This document shows, one piece after another, positions 9,894-18,638 of a DNA stretch of 64,000 nt (its first letter is position 1; each line of letters starts with the position of its first letter). This DNA comes from Chitinophaga nivalis (GTDB lineage: Bacteria; Bacteroidota; Bacteroidia; Chitinophagales; Chitinophagaceae): positions 8,358,087 through 8,422,086 of the forward strand of contig NZ_JAPDNR010000001.1 in NCBI RefSeq assembly GCF_025989125.1. Direction: 5' to 3'. A model generated the notes under the pieces. It searched no databases. It saw only the letters and a program-made list of their open reading frames with translations, and was not told the origin of the DNA. A program made the translations under genes and the position numbers.

Positions 9894-11447
9894 CTAGTAT
9901 CCCGGATTCTGTGGTTTCAGATTGGGATTGTTTTTCATTTCAAATAATGGTAACGGATATAGCAAATGCCTTTCTTTCAATGCCTGACCAGAGTTTTTGT
10001 TAATATGCCCCACAAACTCATCGAAGCCATTGTTATCTTCATTATATACTTTTCTCAACCGCACCATATCAAACCAGATAATACCTTCAAAACAGAACTC
10101 ATGCCAGCGCTCGCGCCACACGGCTTTTTCAAAGGAAGCCTGGTCCAAACCGCTTAATGCAGCCAGTCCGGCTCTGCCACGGATTGCGTTCAGCGCAGCA
10201 TACGCCTCCCCATTTGCCAGGCCCGTACGGTTCTGCGCTTCTGCATATATCAGTAATACTTCTGCATAACGGATCTGCGGTACATTCAGGTTACTTACGC
10301 CGGTACCTTTTTTACCCGGCTCACCATGACAGGTTACATCAAAGTGTTTGAAAATGTATGGTGCACCCAGTGGAAAAGGAGCGCCATTGCCTTTCACATA
10401 ATAGGAAGTATAGAAAAACTGTTTTTCATCCGTGCGTTTATCTGCCGGCTCAAACTTTTTAAAAGAAGCATAGAAAGAAGGAGATACCACTTCACTACCC
10501 TGCCCACTACCTTTTTCGGAAATATCCTGCGCCAGTGAATTGTTGGGCAGCATCACCGTCTGTAATGGATTTTCTTCTACGCCGTTCAGGTACTGTACTT
10601 CAAAGATGTGTTCCAGTTTATTGTTCATCGCCGGGTTATGCAGATCTGCATAGCTGCTGAACAATCCTATTTCAGCCGGATGTGCCGTTGCATAGTCGAT
10701 CACTTCCTTCGCCTTATCAGCCGCCAGTTTGTAATAAGCGGCGCCTTTATTCAGCGGATATCCTGCCATGGTGAGGTATACTTTCGCCAGCTGTGATTTC
10801 ACGGCTGCCATACTTGCCCGGCCACTGTTATCGATCCAGGGCAGGCCTGCTGCTTCCGCTATTTTCAGGTCTGCTACAATGGCGTTATATACGTCTTCGG
10901 CTTTGGCACGACCAGGAGAAAAATCCGGAGATCCCGGTGTCTGGGATTGCAGAATCAGTGGAATATCGCCCCAGAAACGTACCGCATAGAAATAGGCCCA
11001 GGCACGCAGGAAACGGGCTTCACCCAGTACGCGGGTCCGTTGTCCTTCATCCATCGGATTGATCTTCGGCACATTGTCCAGTACCAGGTTGGTCTGTGCA
11101 ATTTCTTTATACAATTCTTTCCACCACTGCTGGATATGGAGGTTATCGCCATTGTACACAAGTCCCAACAGGTTATTCAGGTCAGAATTCTGTGCCGTAG
11201 CCGATACCATGGTGCCGGTAGGGGCATCCAGTAACTGATAGTTGTTCGAAAATATACCAGCGCCCTTACCAATGAGCCGTGTACGTGCATACGCTGCAAA
11301 TACAGCAGCATCGGCATGTTCAGGCAAGGTAAAATAACTGTCCGGCGACAGGTTGGAAGGATCTTTTTCATCCAGAAATTTAGAACAGCCGCTGCCACCG
11401 CCTATCAGCATCGCGCCACACAATACCAGCTGCCAGGTTTTATTCAT
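9894..11447 (-). CDS. SusD/RagB-family outer-membrane lipoprotein (second pair)
   Basis: Substrate-capturing lipoprotein of 517 aa from the ATG at 11447, which gives signal sequence MNKTWQLVLCGAMLIGGGSG followed by lipobox Cys21. An alternative ATG at 11462 adds five residues. Family marks include DPSNLSPDSYFTLPEHADAAVFAAYA near the start, the helix FLRAWAYFYAVRFWGDIPLI, and the C-terminal RYAEVLLIYAEAQNR and WRERWHEFCFEGIIWFDMVRLRKV. It lies 40 bp downstream of its SusC partner. The gene ends facing the sigma gene, with a 104-bp spacer. Confidence 0.93.
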   Translation of the reverse strand: MNKTWQLVLCGAMLIGGGSGCSKFLDEKDPSNLSPDSYFTLPEHADAAVFAAYARTRLIGKGAGIFSNNYQLLDAPTGTMVSATAQNSDLNNLLGLVYNGDNLHIQQWWKELYKEIAQTNLVLDNVPKINPMDEGQRTRVLGEARFLRAWAYFYAVRFWGDIPLILQSQTPGSPDFSPGRAKAEDVYNAIVADLKIAEAAGLPWIDNSGRASMAAVKSQLAKVYLTMAGYPLNKGAAYYKLAADKAKEVIDYATAHPAEIGLFSSYADLHNPAMNNKLEHIFEVQYLNGVEENPLQTVMLPNNSLAQDISEKGSGQGSEVVSPSFYASFKKFEPADKRTDEKQFFYTSYYVKGNGAPFPLGAPYIFKHFDVTCHGEPGKKGTGVSNLNVPQIRYAEVLLIYAEAQNRTGLANGEAYAALNAIRGRAGLAALSGLDQASFEKAVWRERWHEFCFEGIIWFDMVRLRKVYNEDNNGFDEFVGHINKNSGQALKERHLLYPLPLFEMKNNPNLKPQNPGY

Positions 11448-11488
11448 GATATTTCTTTTCATAACGAATCTTTTGAGTACTGAACAAA

Positions 11489-14400
11489 TTAGAATGCCAC
11501 GTTTAATCCCACCATGTAAGTAGTAGGTTTCGGATAGTCGAAGAAGGTTTGTCCCTGCGCAAAGGCATTGCTGTAGGTCGTTACTTCCGGATCATTGCCA
11601 CTGTACTTCGTAGCCAGGAAAAAGTTTTGTACGGAACCATAAATTCTCAATCGGCTGAGGTGCATTTTCTGGATTACTGCAGGGCTGAAAGTGTATCCCA
11701 GCAACAGGTTTTTACCGCGGATAAAGCTGCCATCTTCCACCCAGCGTGTATCCACATTCGTTACATACTGCGCAGCAGGATGTCTTACCGCTGCAATCGG
11801 CGTGTTTTGGTTTTGCGGCGTCCAGTAATCCAGTACGGATTTAAAGCTGTTGGCCAGGCCGGTACGGTCTTCTGCGGAGTGGTGCGCCATGTTCAGTACG
11901 TCGTTGCCATACATGTATTGCAACTCCAGGGTGAGATCAAAATTTTTGTATTTAAAGGTGTTGATGAATCCACCCCAGCCTTTCGGGTTACCATTACCAA
12001 TGATCATCCTGTCGGCATCGTTGATCACATAATCACCGTTTACATCCAGGTATTTGATATCTCCCGGCAGCATGGTTTGTCCGCCGCGATAGCTTTGGAA
12101 CTTTGCCGCTTCAGCTCTTTCTGCTTCACTCCAGGTACCCAGCCGCACGAGGCCCCAGAAGGAACCTACGGGTTCGCCTACACGAATAACGTTGGTCTGG
12201 TTGGTGAAGTTAGGACCACCAGAGCCAAAGATATCGGCATTGGTAGCCAGTGCCAGTACTTTGTTCCGGTTAAAGGAAATATTGAAAATGGTATTCCAGG
12301 TAAAATCTTTGGCATCTATCACCAGCGCGTTGATAGCGAGTTCCAGCCCTTTGTTTTCCATGGTACCAATGTTTTTCCGGATAGTGGTATAACCGCTGGT
12401 GGTAGGTACCGGTGCATCCAGCAACATATCCGTGGTTTTACGGTAATAGATATCCGCTTCCAGGTTGATACGGTTGTTCAGCAGGCCTATTTCCGCACCG
12501 GCGTCGAACTGGGCGGTTTTCTCCCATTTCAGATCCGGATTGGCGAGACGCTGTGTACCTACTCCCTGTACTTTGGCGCCACCGATGACAGCAGCATAGT
12601 CATTGTCTGCCGCCAGGGAAGCCAGAGAATTGTAGGACGGAATTTCTGAGTTACCGGTTAAACCATAGCTGGTACGCAGTTTCAGGTTAGATAATATCCT
12701 ATTGCCTTTCAGGAAATCTTCTTCCGAAACTCTCCATGCCAATGCTGCAGAAGGGAAGAATGCATATTTGTGGTTTTTACCAAAACGGGAAGAACCATCC
12801 GTACGGCCGGTTAAAGTCAAGAGGTAGCGGTCTTTGTAACCATAGTTTACCCGGGCAAAATAAGAATTGAATGCAAAGCGGCTACGGGTGGAACCTACAC
12901 CACTGGCAGGTATAACGGATCCTGACCCCAGGCTGTTGGTTTCAAAGAAGTCGGTAGAATAATTCTCTCCGCGGGCATTGAAGCCAAAGATATTGGTTTC
13001 CTGCCAGGAGGTACCTAATAAGCCGGTGAAGGAATGATCTTTCCCAAAGCGTTTGTTATAGGTCAGATAGTTTTCAAATGACCAGTAACTTTCGCGGTCA
13101 TTGGCCGCAATAGCAATCCCCTTCTGAGAAGCAGAGATATCCAGCAGACTTCTGCCGTTCCATTCATTACGGCCACGGGTAACGATGTTGGCGCCCACCA
13201 CACTTCTCAGTTCCAGGCCTTTTGCCAGCGTGATGTTGGCGTATGCATTACCCAGTGTGGTTTGGGTATTCAGCATGTATTTCCTGTCGGTAAGAATTTG
13301 TACCGGGTTGGAACCACCTTCTGCACCGGGGTATACTTTATTGTTGGCCCACGTGCCGTCAGCAAATTTTATAGGCAGGAAAGGCAATGCTTCCGTGATC
13401 ATACGCACGGAGTTGAGCCCGCCGGTGCCGATGTCTACCAGGTTTTCTTCCTGGTTATTGTAGCTGAGGGAGCCGCCTACCCGCAGCCATTCCTTTACTT
13501 TGGTATCAATGGTAAAACGGGCAGAATAACGTTTCAGGTAAGAATTCAGTAGAAGTCCATTGTCATCCAGGTAGCCCAGAAACAGGCCATATTGCGTATC
13601 GGCGTTACCGCCAGTGAATCCCAGCTGGTGGCTTTGGGTAAGCTTCTGTTGTACCGATTCTTTCAGCCAGTCGGTATTATACAGCGGATTACCATTTTTG
13701 TCGAACAACCGGGGATCGGTTCTTTTCAGCGCCGGATTCAGGCTTACATAGTGTCCGGTATCCCATCCTACTTTATCATAGATGGCCGCATTTTTCCAGG
13801 CCTGATCTTCTACTGCCAGGTATTCGCGGGCATCCAGCATTTTCACACGACGCGGGCCGATGGTATTCAGGCTGAAATAATTGTCGTAGCTCACACGGCC
13901 GCCGGTGGCGGTTCCTTTTTTGGTAGTAATGAGTACAACCCCATTGGCGCCTCTCGCACCATAGATTGCTGTAGAAGAGGCATCCTTCAATACTTCCATT
14001 GATTCGATATCATTGGGATTGATGAAGTCAATCGCGTTGCTGCTCTGGGTTTGGGAGCCAACCGGTAAGGCTACACCGTCTATCACATACAACGGGTTGT
14101 TGGTGGTATTGATAGAACTGAATCCGCGGATACGTATGTTGGTTTGCCCGCCGGGCCGACCGGAGTTGGTATTGACCTGTACTCCGGCAATACGACCACT
14201 CAGCGCCTGGTTAACAGATGCTGCCGGGCGTTCCTGCAAAGCTGCCGCTTTGATGGAGGCAACGGCGCCTGTCAGGTCGGATCTTTTCTGGGTACCATAC
14301 CCTACCACTACTACGTCCTGCAGGGATTTTACATCGGTGGTCAGGGCAGCATTCACCGTGGCGCTGTTACCCGTTAGTTTTTCCTGTGGCGTATAGCCTA

Positions 14401-14647
14401 TAAAGGAAAATATCAGTGTTACATTATTGTCGGGTACGGAAAGGGTATAGCTACCATCGGCACCGGTCTGTGTACCGGTAGCGGTACCTTTGAGCTGCAC
14501 AGACACACCCGGTAGCGGAGAATTATCCCGGGCATCGAACACCTTACCGGTGATCTTTTTGCTCTGGGAAAAGGCGATCAAAGTCATTAGCAGCAGCAAT
14601 GTACTTTGGAGGCCTGTTCGCATCAGAAATGTCAACTTTTTCTTCAT
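11489..14647 (-). CDS. SusC/RagA-family TonB-dependent receptor without STN domain (second pair)
   Basis: Outer-membrane import channel of 1052 aa. I place the start at 14647 (MKKKLTFLMRTGL...), since the longer reading from 14752 puts 35 non-signal-like residues ahead of a clear signal peptide ending IAFSQ. A carboxypeptidase-regulatory-like domain (KKITGKVFDARDNSPLPGVSV) is followed by LQDVVVVGYGTQKRSDLTGAV, a plug with SMEVLKDASSTAIYGARGANG, and a barrel ending in VAF. There is no STN domain, so signalling through FecR is not expected. Control is more likely by a DNA-binding regulator (see the repeated operator-like motif upstream). Confidence 0.95.
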   Translation of the reverse strand: MKKKLTFLMRTGLQSTLLLLMTLIAFSQSKKITGKVFDARDNSPLPGVSVQLKGTATGTQTGADGSYTLSVPDNNVTLIFSFIGYTPQEKLTGNSATVNAALTTDVKSLQDVVVVGYGTQKRSDLTGAVASIKAAALQERPAASVNQALSGRIAGVQVNTNSGRPGGQTNIRIRGFSSINTTNNPLYVIDGVALPVGSQTQSSNAIDFINPNDIESMEVLKDASSTAIYGARGANGVVLITTKKGTATGGRVSYDNYFSLNTIGPRRVKMLDAREYLAVEDQAWKNAAIYDKVGWDTGHYVSLNPALKRTDPRLFDKNGNPLYNTDWLKESVQQKLTQSHQLGFTGGNADTQYGLFLGYLDDNGLLLNSYLKRYSARFTIDTKVKEWLRVGGSLSYNNQEENLVDIGTGGLNSVRMITEALPFLPIKFADGTWANNKVYPGAEGGSNPVQILTDRKYMLNTQTTLGNAYANITLAKGLELRSVVGANIVTRGRNEWNGRSLLDISASQKGIAIAANDRESYWSFENYLTYNKRFGKDHSFTGLLGTSWQETNIFGFNARGENYSTDFFETNSLGSGSVIPASGVGSTRSRFAFNSYFARVNYGYKDRYLLTLTGRTDGSSRFGKNHKYAFFPSAALAWRVSEEDFLKGNRILSNLKLRTSYGLTGNSEIPSYNSLASLAADNDYAAVIGGAKVQGVGTQRLANPDLKWEKTAQFDAGAEIGLLNNRINLEADIYYRKTTDMLLDAPVPTTSGYTTIRKNIGTMENKGLELAINALVIDAKDFTWNTIFNISFNRNKVLALATNADIFGSGGPNFTNQTNVIRVGEPVGSFWGLVRLGTWSEAERAEAAKFQSYRGGQTMLPGDIKYLDVNGDYVINDADRMIIGNGNPKGWGGFINTFKYKNFDLTLELQYMYGNDVLNMAHHSAEDRTGLANSFKSVLDYWTPQNQNTPIAAVRHPAAQYVTNVDTRWVEDGSFIRGKNLLLGYTFSPAVIQKMHLSRLRIYGSVQNFFLATKYSGNDPEVTTYSNAFAQGQTFFDYPKPTTYMVGLNVAF

Positions 14648-14682
14648 ACGTTTTGGTTTTTTGGTTAATAAAGGTTTAAATG

Positions 14683-14702
14683 CTAAAACGATTTTGCAAA
14701 AA
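14683..14702. promoter_or_regulatory. Operator-like motif, copy 1
   Basis: The sequence CTAAAACGATTTTGCAAAAA matches the copy at 15204-15223 in 19 of 20 positions. The AAAACG/TTTT core is palindromic and resembles LacI-family operators. It lies within 40 bp of the susC start codon. Confidence 0.4.
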
Positions 14703-15203
14703 GGGGATACGATCTCTTCCCCGTGCAGGAAAAAAATGTCAAATGGAAACATGAAGGAAATATGCCTTTTTCAGGCAGGTGATTACAATAACTCTATTTT
14801 CGTATAATCATTCGCGTTATCATACGTATAAAGCCATCCTGTATAAATAAAACAACATAAGGGAAAGAAAACTGTCGGCAGCTGCAAGGCTGTGGACAAC
14901 CGGCATTCCTGTTGCTCATAACGTGGATACACTGATGTTTTGCTGATCAGTTAAGATTGGCTTCAACTAAATACAGATTTGATTATACTGACAGTAAAAA
15001 ATTTTATGGTTTAAAAATGCGGCTTACCTTAACGTGAAACATTTGTTACAATTAATAGATTTAGTGTTTAAACCCGCGTACATGCACTGAAACACAATAC
15101 GAGTGGCATAACAATTCAGATCCTGAGCTACTGGTAGTATAATTAGATAGAACGGCTTTTCTCACCATAGCTCCGGTATAAAAATATAATTATTTCCAGA
15201 TAA

Positions 15204-15223
15204 CTAAAACGTTTTTGCAAAAA
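15204..15223. promoter_or_regulatory. Operator-like motif, copy 2
   Basis: The sequence CTAAAACGTTTTTGCAAAAA contains a perfect AAAACGTTTT palindrome. It is the partner of the motif at 14683-14702, about 520 bp away in the same orientation. Confidence 0.4.
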
Positions 15224-15277
15224 ATTTCCAATCTGATGAAATATTACCGCGGAAGCCGGTAAATAACCGGTATACCG

Positions 15278-16546
15278 TTATTTTTTTCCCAGCAAAGCGG
15301 GTAACCCCTCCTGTTCAAAAATGATCCGGCCTATTTTCAGATCCGACCATCCCTCCCGCAGCTTATAGCGAAACTCAGGCACCTGTCCGTTCAGTACACA
15401 ATCAATATAATAAGCACTGGTATCTCCGGTAAAAGGTTGCAGCTCATGCAGGTGGGTGGATATTACAAAGAAGCTGCCCGGGAAACCAGCCAGCCCGGTA
15501 ATCGTCTGGCGGGAAATATCAATGGCATCTGTCGCATTGGTACCCCGGAAGAGCTCATCAAAAATAGCAAAGCAGCGTTTTCCGGCATGCGCTGCCTGCA
15601 ATACCTCTTTCAGGTGTTTCACCTCCATCATAAAATGACTATGCCCGTTTTTAATATCATCCGATAACTGGATCGTAATGGTAATCTGGTCATAAAAAGG
15701 CAGCACACAGGATGCAGCAGGTACGCCCATACCCACATGCGCCAGGTATACGCATATACCCAGTGCTTTCAGTAAGGTAGACTTACCAGACATATTCGGA
15801 CCCGTTAACAACATCACGGAGCCGGTTGTATGTAAATTATTCTTTACCGGATTTTTCAGCAGGGGATGATAAAAATCGGTCAGTGCCAGGCCACCTTCCC
15901 GGAACACCGGAAAACAAAAATGATACTTTTCCACACTACGGGCCAGTGATAACCAGGCTTCGTACCGGAAAAAAATATCCCAATGGGCACTGATTGCGGG
16001 GGTATCCATTTGCTGTAACTGATGCAGTAAATATACCTCGTCCCCGATATCGAACTTATTGCTACGGATACGTACCGCCAGCGCTGGTCCACGGAACCGC
16101 CGCAGGAATACCTGCAACCGGGCCAGCTCTTCTCCGAATACTGCCGGGAATACCCGGGCATCTATCTGATCAAAATACAGCTGCAGACTTTCCATCAGAA
16201 AAGTCAGCTGTATCAGCCGGCCACTCAGTGCATGCCGGTTGCGCCGGCGCCATAGCAACTGCAGGGCCGCCAGGGTTTTATTTACTTCGTAGTCAGCCAG
16301 CTCGTGCTGCTGGTGTAACAGGAAATAATATACCTCTTCAAAATCGCGCCGGGCATATTGCAGCAACGTATGTACGTAACCGTGATGAATCAGTGTTTGC
16401 AGTATCTTTTGCCGGTCGTATACTGCCACTTCATTTTCCGGCAGTTGCCGTAACAGGTTCACCAGTTCCTGCCGGGCATAACTATTGCCGGTAACATCCA
16501 ATAAGGGTACGAGTAATTGTTCTATTTCAAGGTCAGTAACCTGCAT
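15278..16546 (-). CDS. MutS-related ATPase (short form, no mismatch-recognition domain)
   Basis: Protein of 422 aa covering only the core/lever and ATPase parts of the MutS family. Walker A is G249-PNMSGKST, and Walker B with the family signature is D330-ELFRGTNATD (DELGRGT in classical MutS). H-x-x-E-x-Q-P (HLHELQPF) occurs near the C-terminus. The N-terminal mismatch-binding and connector domains are absent, as in the stand-alone MutS-related proteins common in Bacteroidota, whose role is not settled. It is unlikely to be the cell's main mismatch sensor. It sits alone between two SusC regulatory loci and diverges from the sigma gene at 16724. Confidence 0.85.
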   Translation of the reverse strand: MQVTDLEIEQLLVPLLDVTGNSYARQELVNLLRQLPENEVAVYDRQKILQTLIHHGYVHTLLQYARRDFEEVYYFLLHQQHELADYEVNKTLAALQLLWRRRNRHALSGRLIQLTFLMESLQLYFDQIDARVFPAVFGEELARLQVFLRRFRGPALAVRIRSNKFDIGDEVYLLHQLQQMDTPAISAHWDIFFRYEAWLSLARSVEKYHFCFPVFREGGLALTDFYHPLLKNPVKNNLHTTGSVMLLTGPNMSGKSTLLKALGICVYLAHVGMGVPAASCVLPFYDQITITIQLSDDIKNGHSHFMMEVKHLKEVLQAAHAGKRCFAIFDELFRGTNATDAIDISRQTITGLAGFPGSFFVISTHLHELQPFTGDTSAYYIDCVLNGQVPEFRYKLREGWSDLKIGRIIFEQEGLPALLGKK

Positions 16547-16723
16547 AACACGGTAAAATGTGCCGGGTATCCACAGAAACTATGCCGGATATGGCTGATC
16601 TCCCCCGATTGGTTCATTTACCTGTATCCCGGATATGTACCGCTAAAAGAAGGCTTTGTAATTCGTTATTCTCATTTCGTATTTTTTTTTATACCTTATG
16701 CCCCTGGGAAAAGAGAGGAACTA

Positions 16724-17365
16724 ATGGTGAATACCAGCGATATCAATGTGTTAAATGAGGCTGCACTGATCAGGGAGATTCATGCAAAATGCAGGCAGAC
16801 CTTTACCTATGTCTATGAACGTCATTTCCAGGAACTGGCCATGACGGCATACCGCTATGTTAAAGATACCGGCATCGCACAGGAACTGGTGCAGGAAGTG
16901 TTCATTAAAATATGGGAACAACCTGCTCTTCTGGATGAAAACGGCTCACTACGCGCCTATCTCTACAAGGCGGTAATCAACTGTGCCCTCAATTATCTCA
17001 AACGGGAAAAAAATATTGCCCGCCATCATTCCCTTATCGCCCATTCCCTTACCGACAGCTATTTGCATAACCTGCAGGAAGAACAGGAATTAAAACTGCT
17101 CATCTATCAGCAAATCGAAAAATTGCCGCCCCAATGCCGGAAAATATTTAAGATGAGCCGCTTCGATGGGCTCAAGTACCGGGAGATAGCCGCACAGCTG
17201 CAGGTGTCGGAAAAAACAGTGGAAAATCATATTGCTCATGCCCTGAAAACATTGCGTGAGTCACTATTCCTGCATCAGGATTATAACCATCGCGATTACA
17301 CTACCAACCTGAAACTCCTGCAACTCTTTTTACTGATTGCCGGAGGACTCTCCAACAAGTTGTAA
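16724..17365 (+). CDS. ECF-type RNA polymerase sigma-70 factor (first gene of sigma-FecR-SusCD locus)
   Basis: Sigma factor of 213 aa. The frame is open from 16517, but ATG 16724 is chosen because an AGAGAGGA Shine-Dalgarno-like sequence precedes it and region 2 begins about 35 residues later. Region 2 is at about 30-95 (TYVYERHFQELAMTAYRYV, AQELVQEVFIKIWEQ). Region 4 is at about 135-190 with LKYREIAAQLQVSEKTVENHI. The fecR-like gene begins 103 bp downstream in the same direction, the usual Bacteroidota order. It is predicted to transcribe the downstream susC-to-DUF4302 genes after release from FecR. Confidence 0.93.
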   Translation: MVNTSDINVLNEAALIREIHAKCRQTFTYVYERHFQELAMTAYRYVKDTGIAQELVQEVFIKIWEQPALLDENGSLRAYLYKAVINCALNYLKREKNIARHHSLIAHSLTDSYLHNLQEEQELKLLIYQQIEKLPPQCRKIFKMSRFDGLKYREIAAQLQVSEKTVENHIAHALKTLRESLFLHQDYNHRDYTTNLKLLQLFLLIAGGLSNKL

Positions 17366-17468
17366 AAAAGCAACATTTACATTAAGAATAAATAAATGTA
17401 ATTTTTTTTGTGCCGACACTGGGGGTATCGGTATTTATTAATTGTATAACAATCAAAGGCATCGCCAA

Positions 17469-18455
17469 ATGGAAAAAGAACAGTACAACTGGCAACAACT
17501 GGTACAATATTTCAACAACCCGGAAGACCCGGCGCTGGAAAAAGCTATTCAGGAATGGAGAGCAGCTTCGCCCGACAACGAACAACTGTTCGGACAAGTG
17601 CAACTGTTGTGGCAATTCGCGCCCGACCTGAAAGTGCTCGACCAGCTCAATGTACCTGCCGCTACTGTACAACTACATGCAGCCTTACCTTACAATGAAC
17701 AGGAAGAAAAAATACATACACTGCCTGCACGCCGCTACAAATGGTTCCGGGTTGCCGCCATCGGTATCCCTGCCCTGCTGGCCGCCTGGTGGTTCTATCA
17801 TGTGAACACAAAAATCAGCTATAAAGAACTCCGTACCCTTGCCGGTAACATCGATTCGGTAACGCTTACGGATGGTTCGCGCGTATATCTTGATAAGAAT
17901 AGTACTATCCGCTATCCGGAAAATATGGCAAAAAGCCGTACCCTTTTTATGGACCAGGGCACAGCCTTCATTGAAGTTGCCGGAAATGCAGTTCATCCAT
18001 TTATATTAAAACTGCCACAGTCCAGTATTACGGTACTAGGTACCGCTTTTAATATCCAGGTAAAGGAAAAAAGTATAGGCATTACCGTTAAGTCAGGTAA
18101 AATTAAATTTGAATCGGCACAGAACAATGAAAAAACAGCGGTATTAATAGCCGGCGAAGGACTCGAGTTTTCATCAGCGACCGGTCAGTTGCAACAGTTC
18201 AATGCTATTAACAGCAATGAAGATGCCTGGCTCACCCATGAATTGGTATTCGTAGATGCGCCACTGCAGGAAGTTTGCAGAAAAATAGAAACGCTATACA
18301 ACGTGAAGATTCAATTGCAGGGAAAAGTACCCGTTAAAAAATTAAATGCCAATTTTAAACATAATAAACTGGAAGAAATACTGGAAATTTTACAAGCTGC
18401 CTACCCTATATCCGTTCAGCAACAGCACAACGATATAATCATTACCGGCAGATAG
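17469..18455 (+). CDS. FecR-family anti-sigma factor
   Basis: Inner-membrane anti-sigma factor of 328 aa. Start ATG 17469 (MEKEQYNW) is preferred over an upstream in-frame ATG at 17442 because it matches the usual short N-terminal domain. One transmembrane helix lies at about 91-107 (VAAIGIPALLAAWWFY). The periplasmic FecR domain shows DSVTLTDGSRVYLDKNSTIRYP, GTAFIEVAGNAVHPFIL and TVLGTAFNIQV. A C-terminal STN-like domain follows (VDAPLQEVCRKIETLYNV). It likely couples the STN-bearing SusC encoded next to the sigma factor just upstream. Confidence 0.93.
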   Translation: MEKEQYNWQQLVQYFNNPEDPALEKAIQEWRAASPDNEQLFGQVQLLWQFAPDLKVLDQLNVPAATVQLHAALPYNEQEEKIHTLPARRYKWFRVAAIGIPALLAAWWFYHVNTKISYKELRTLAGNIDSVTLTDGSRVYLDKNSTIRYPENMAKSRTLFMDQGTAFIEVAGNAVHPFILKLPQSSITVLGTAFNIQVKEKSIGITVKSGKIKFESAQNNEKTAVLIAGEGLEFSSATGQLQQFNAINSNEDAWLTHELVFVDAPLQEVCRKIETLYNVKIQLQGKVPVKKLNANFKHNKLEEILEILQAAYPISVQQQHNDIIITGR

Positions 18456-18638
18456 TTTCGTGCCTTTCTCCATTGTTTGCTTAACCACCAGAATGCTCAA
18501 CTAAAAATCATTCGCGCAAATCTGTCTATTGCCAGAAATGCAACCAAAATCAGTACCGGCGGCTGTCACCTGTTTCCTCCTGGAAGCAGCGGGACATTGT
18601 TTGCCTGTCACCAAGTTTAACCTATAATAATATATACG

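Larger units (their letters stand above)
14648..15277. promoter_or_regulatory. Long regulatory region upstream of the second susC
   Basis: About 630 bp without a convincing gene, between the end of the mutS-like gene and the susC start, both minus strand. It contains two near-identical 20-bp motifs (14683-14702 and 15204-15223) with an AAAACGNTTTT core. No good TAnnTTTG box was found for the minus strand. The first motif sits about 36 bp upstream of the susC ATG, where a repressor or activator could act. Nothing else recognisable was seen. Confidence 0.4.
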
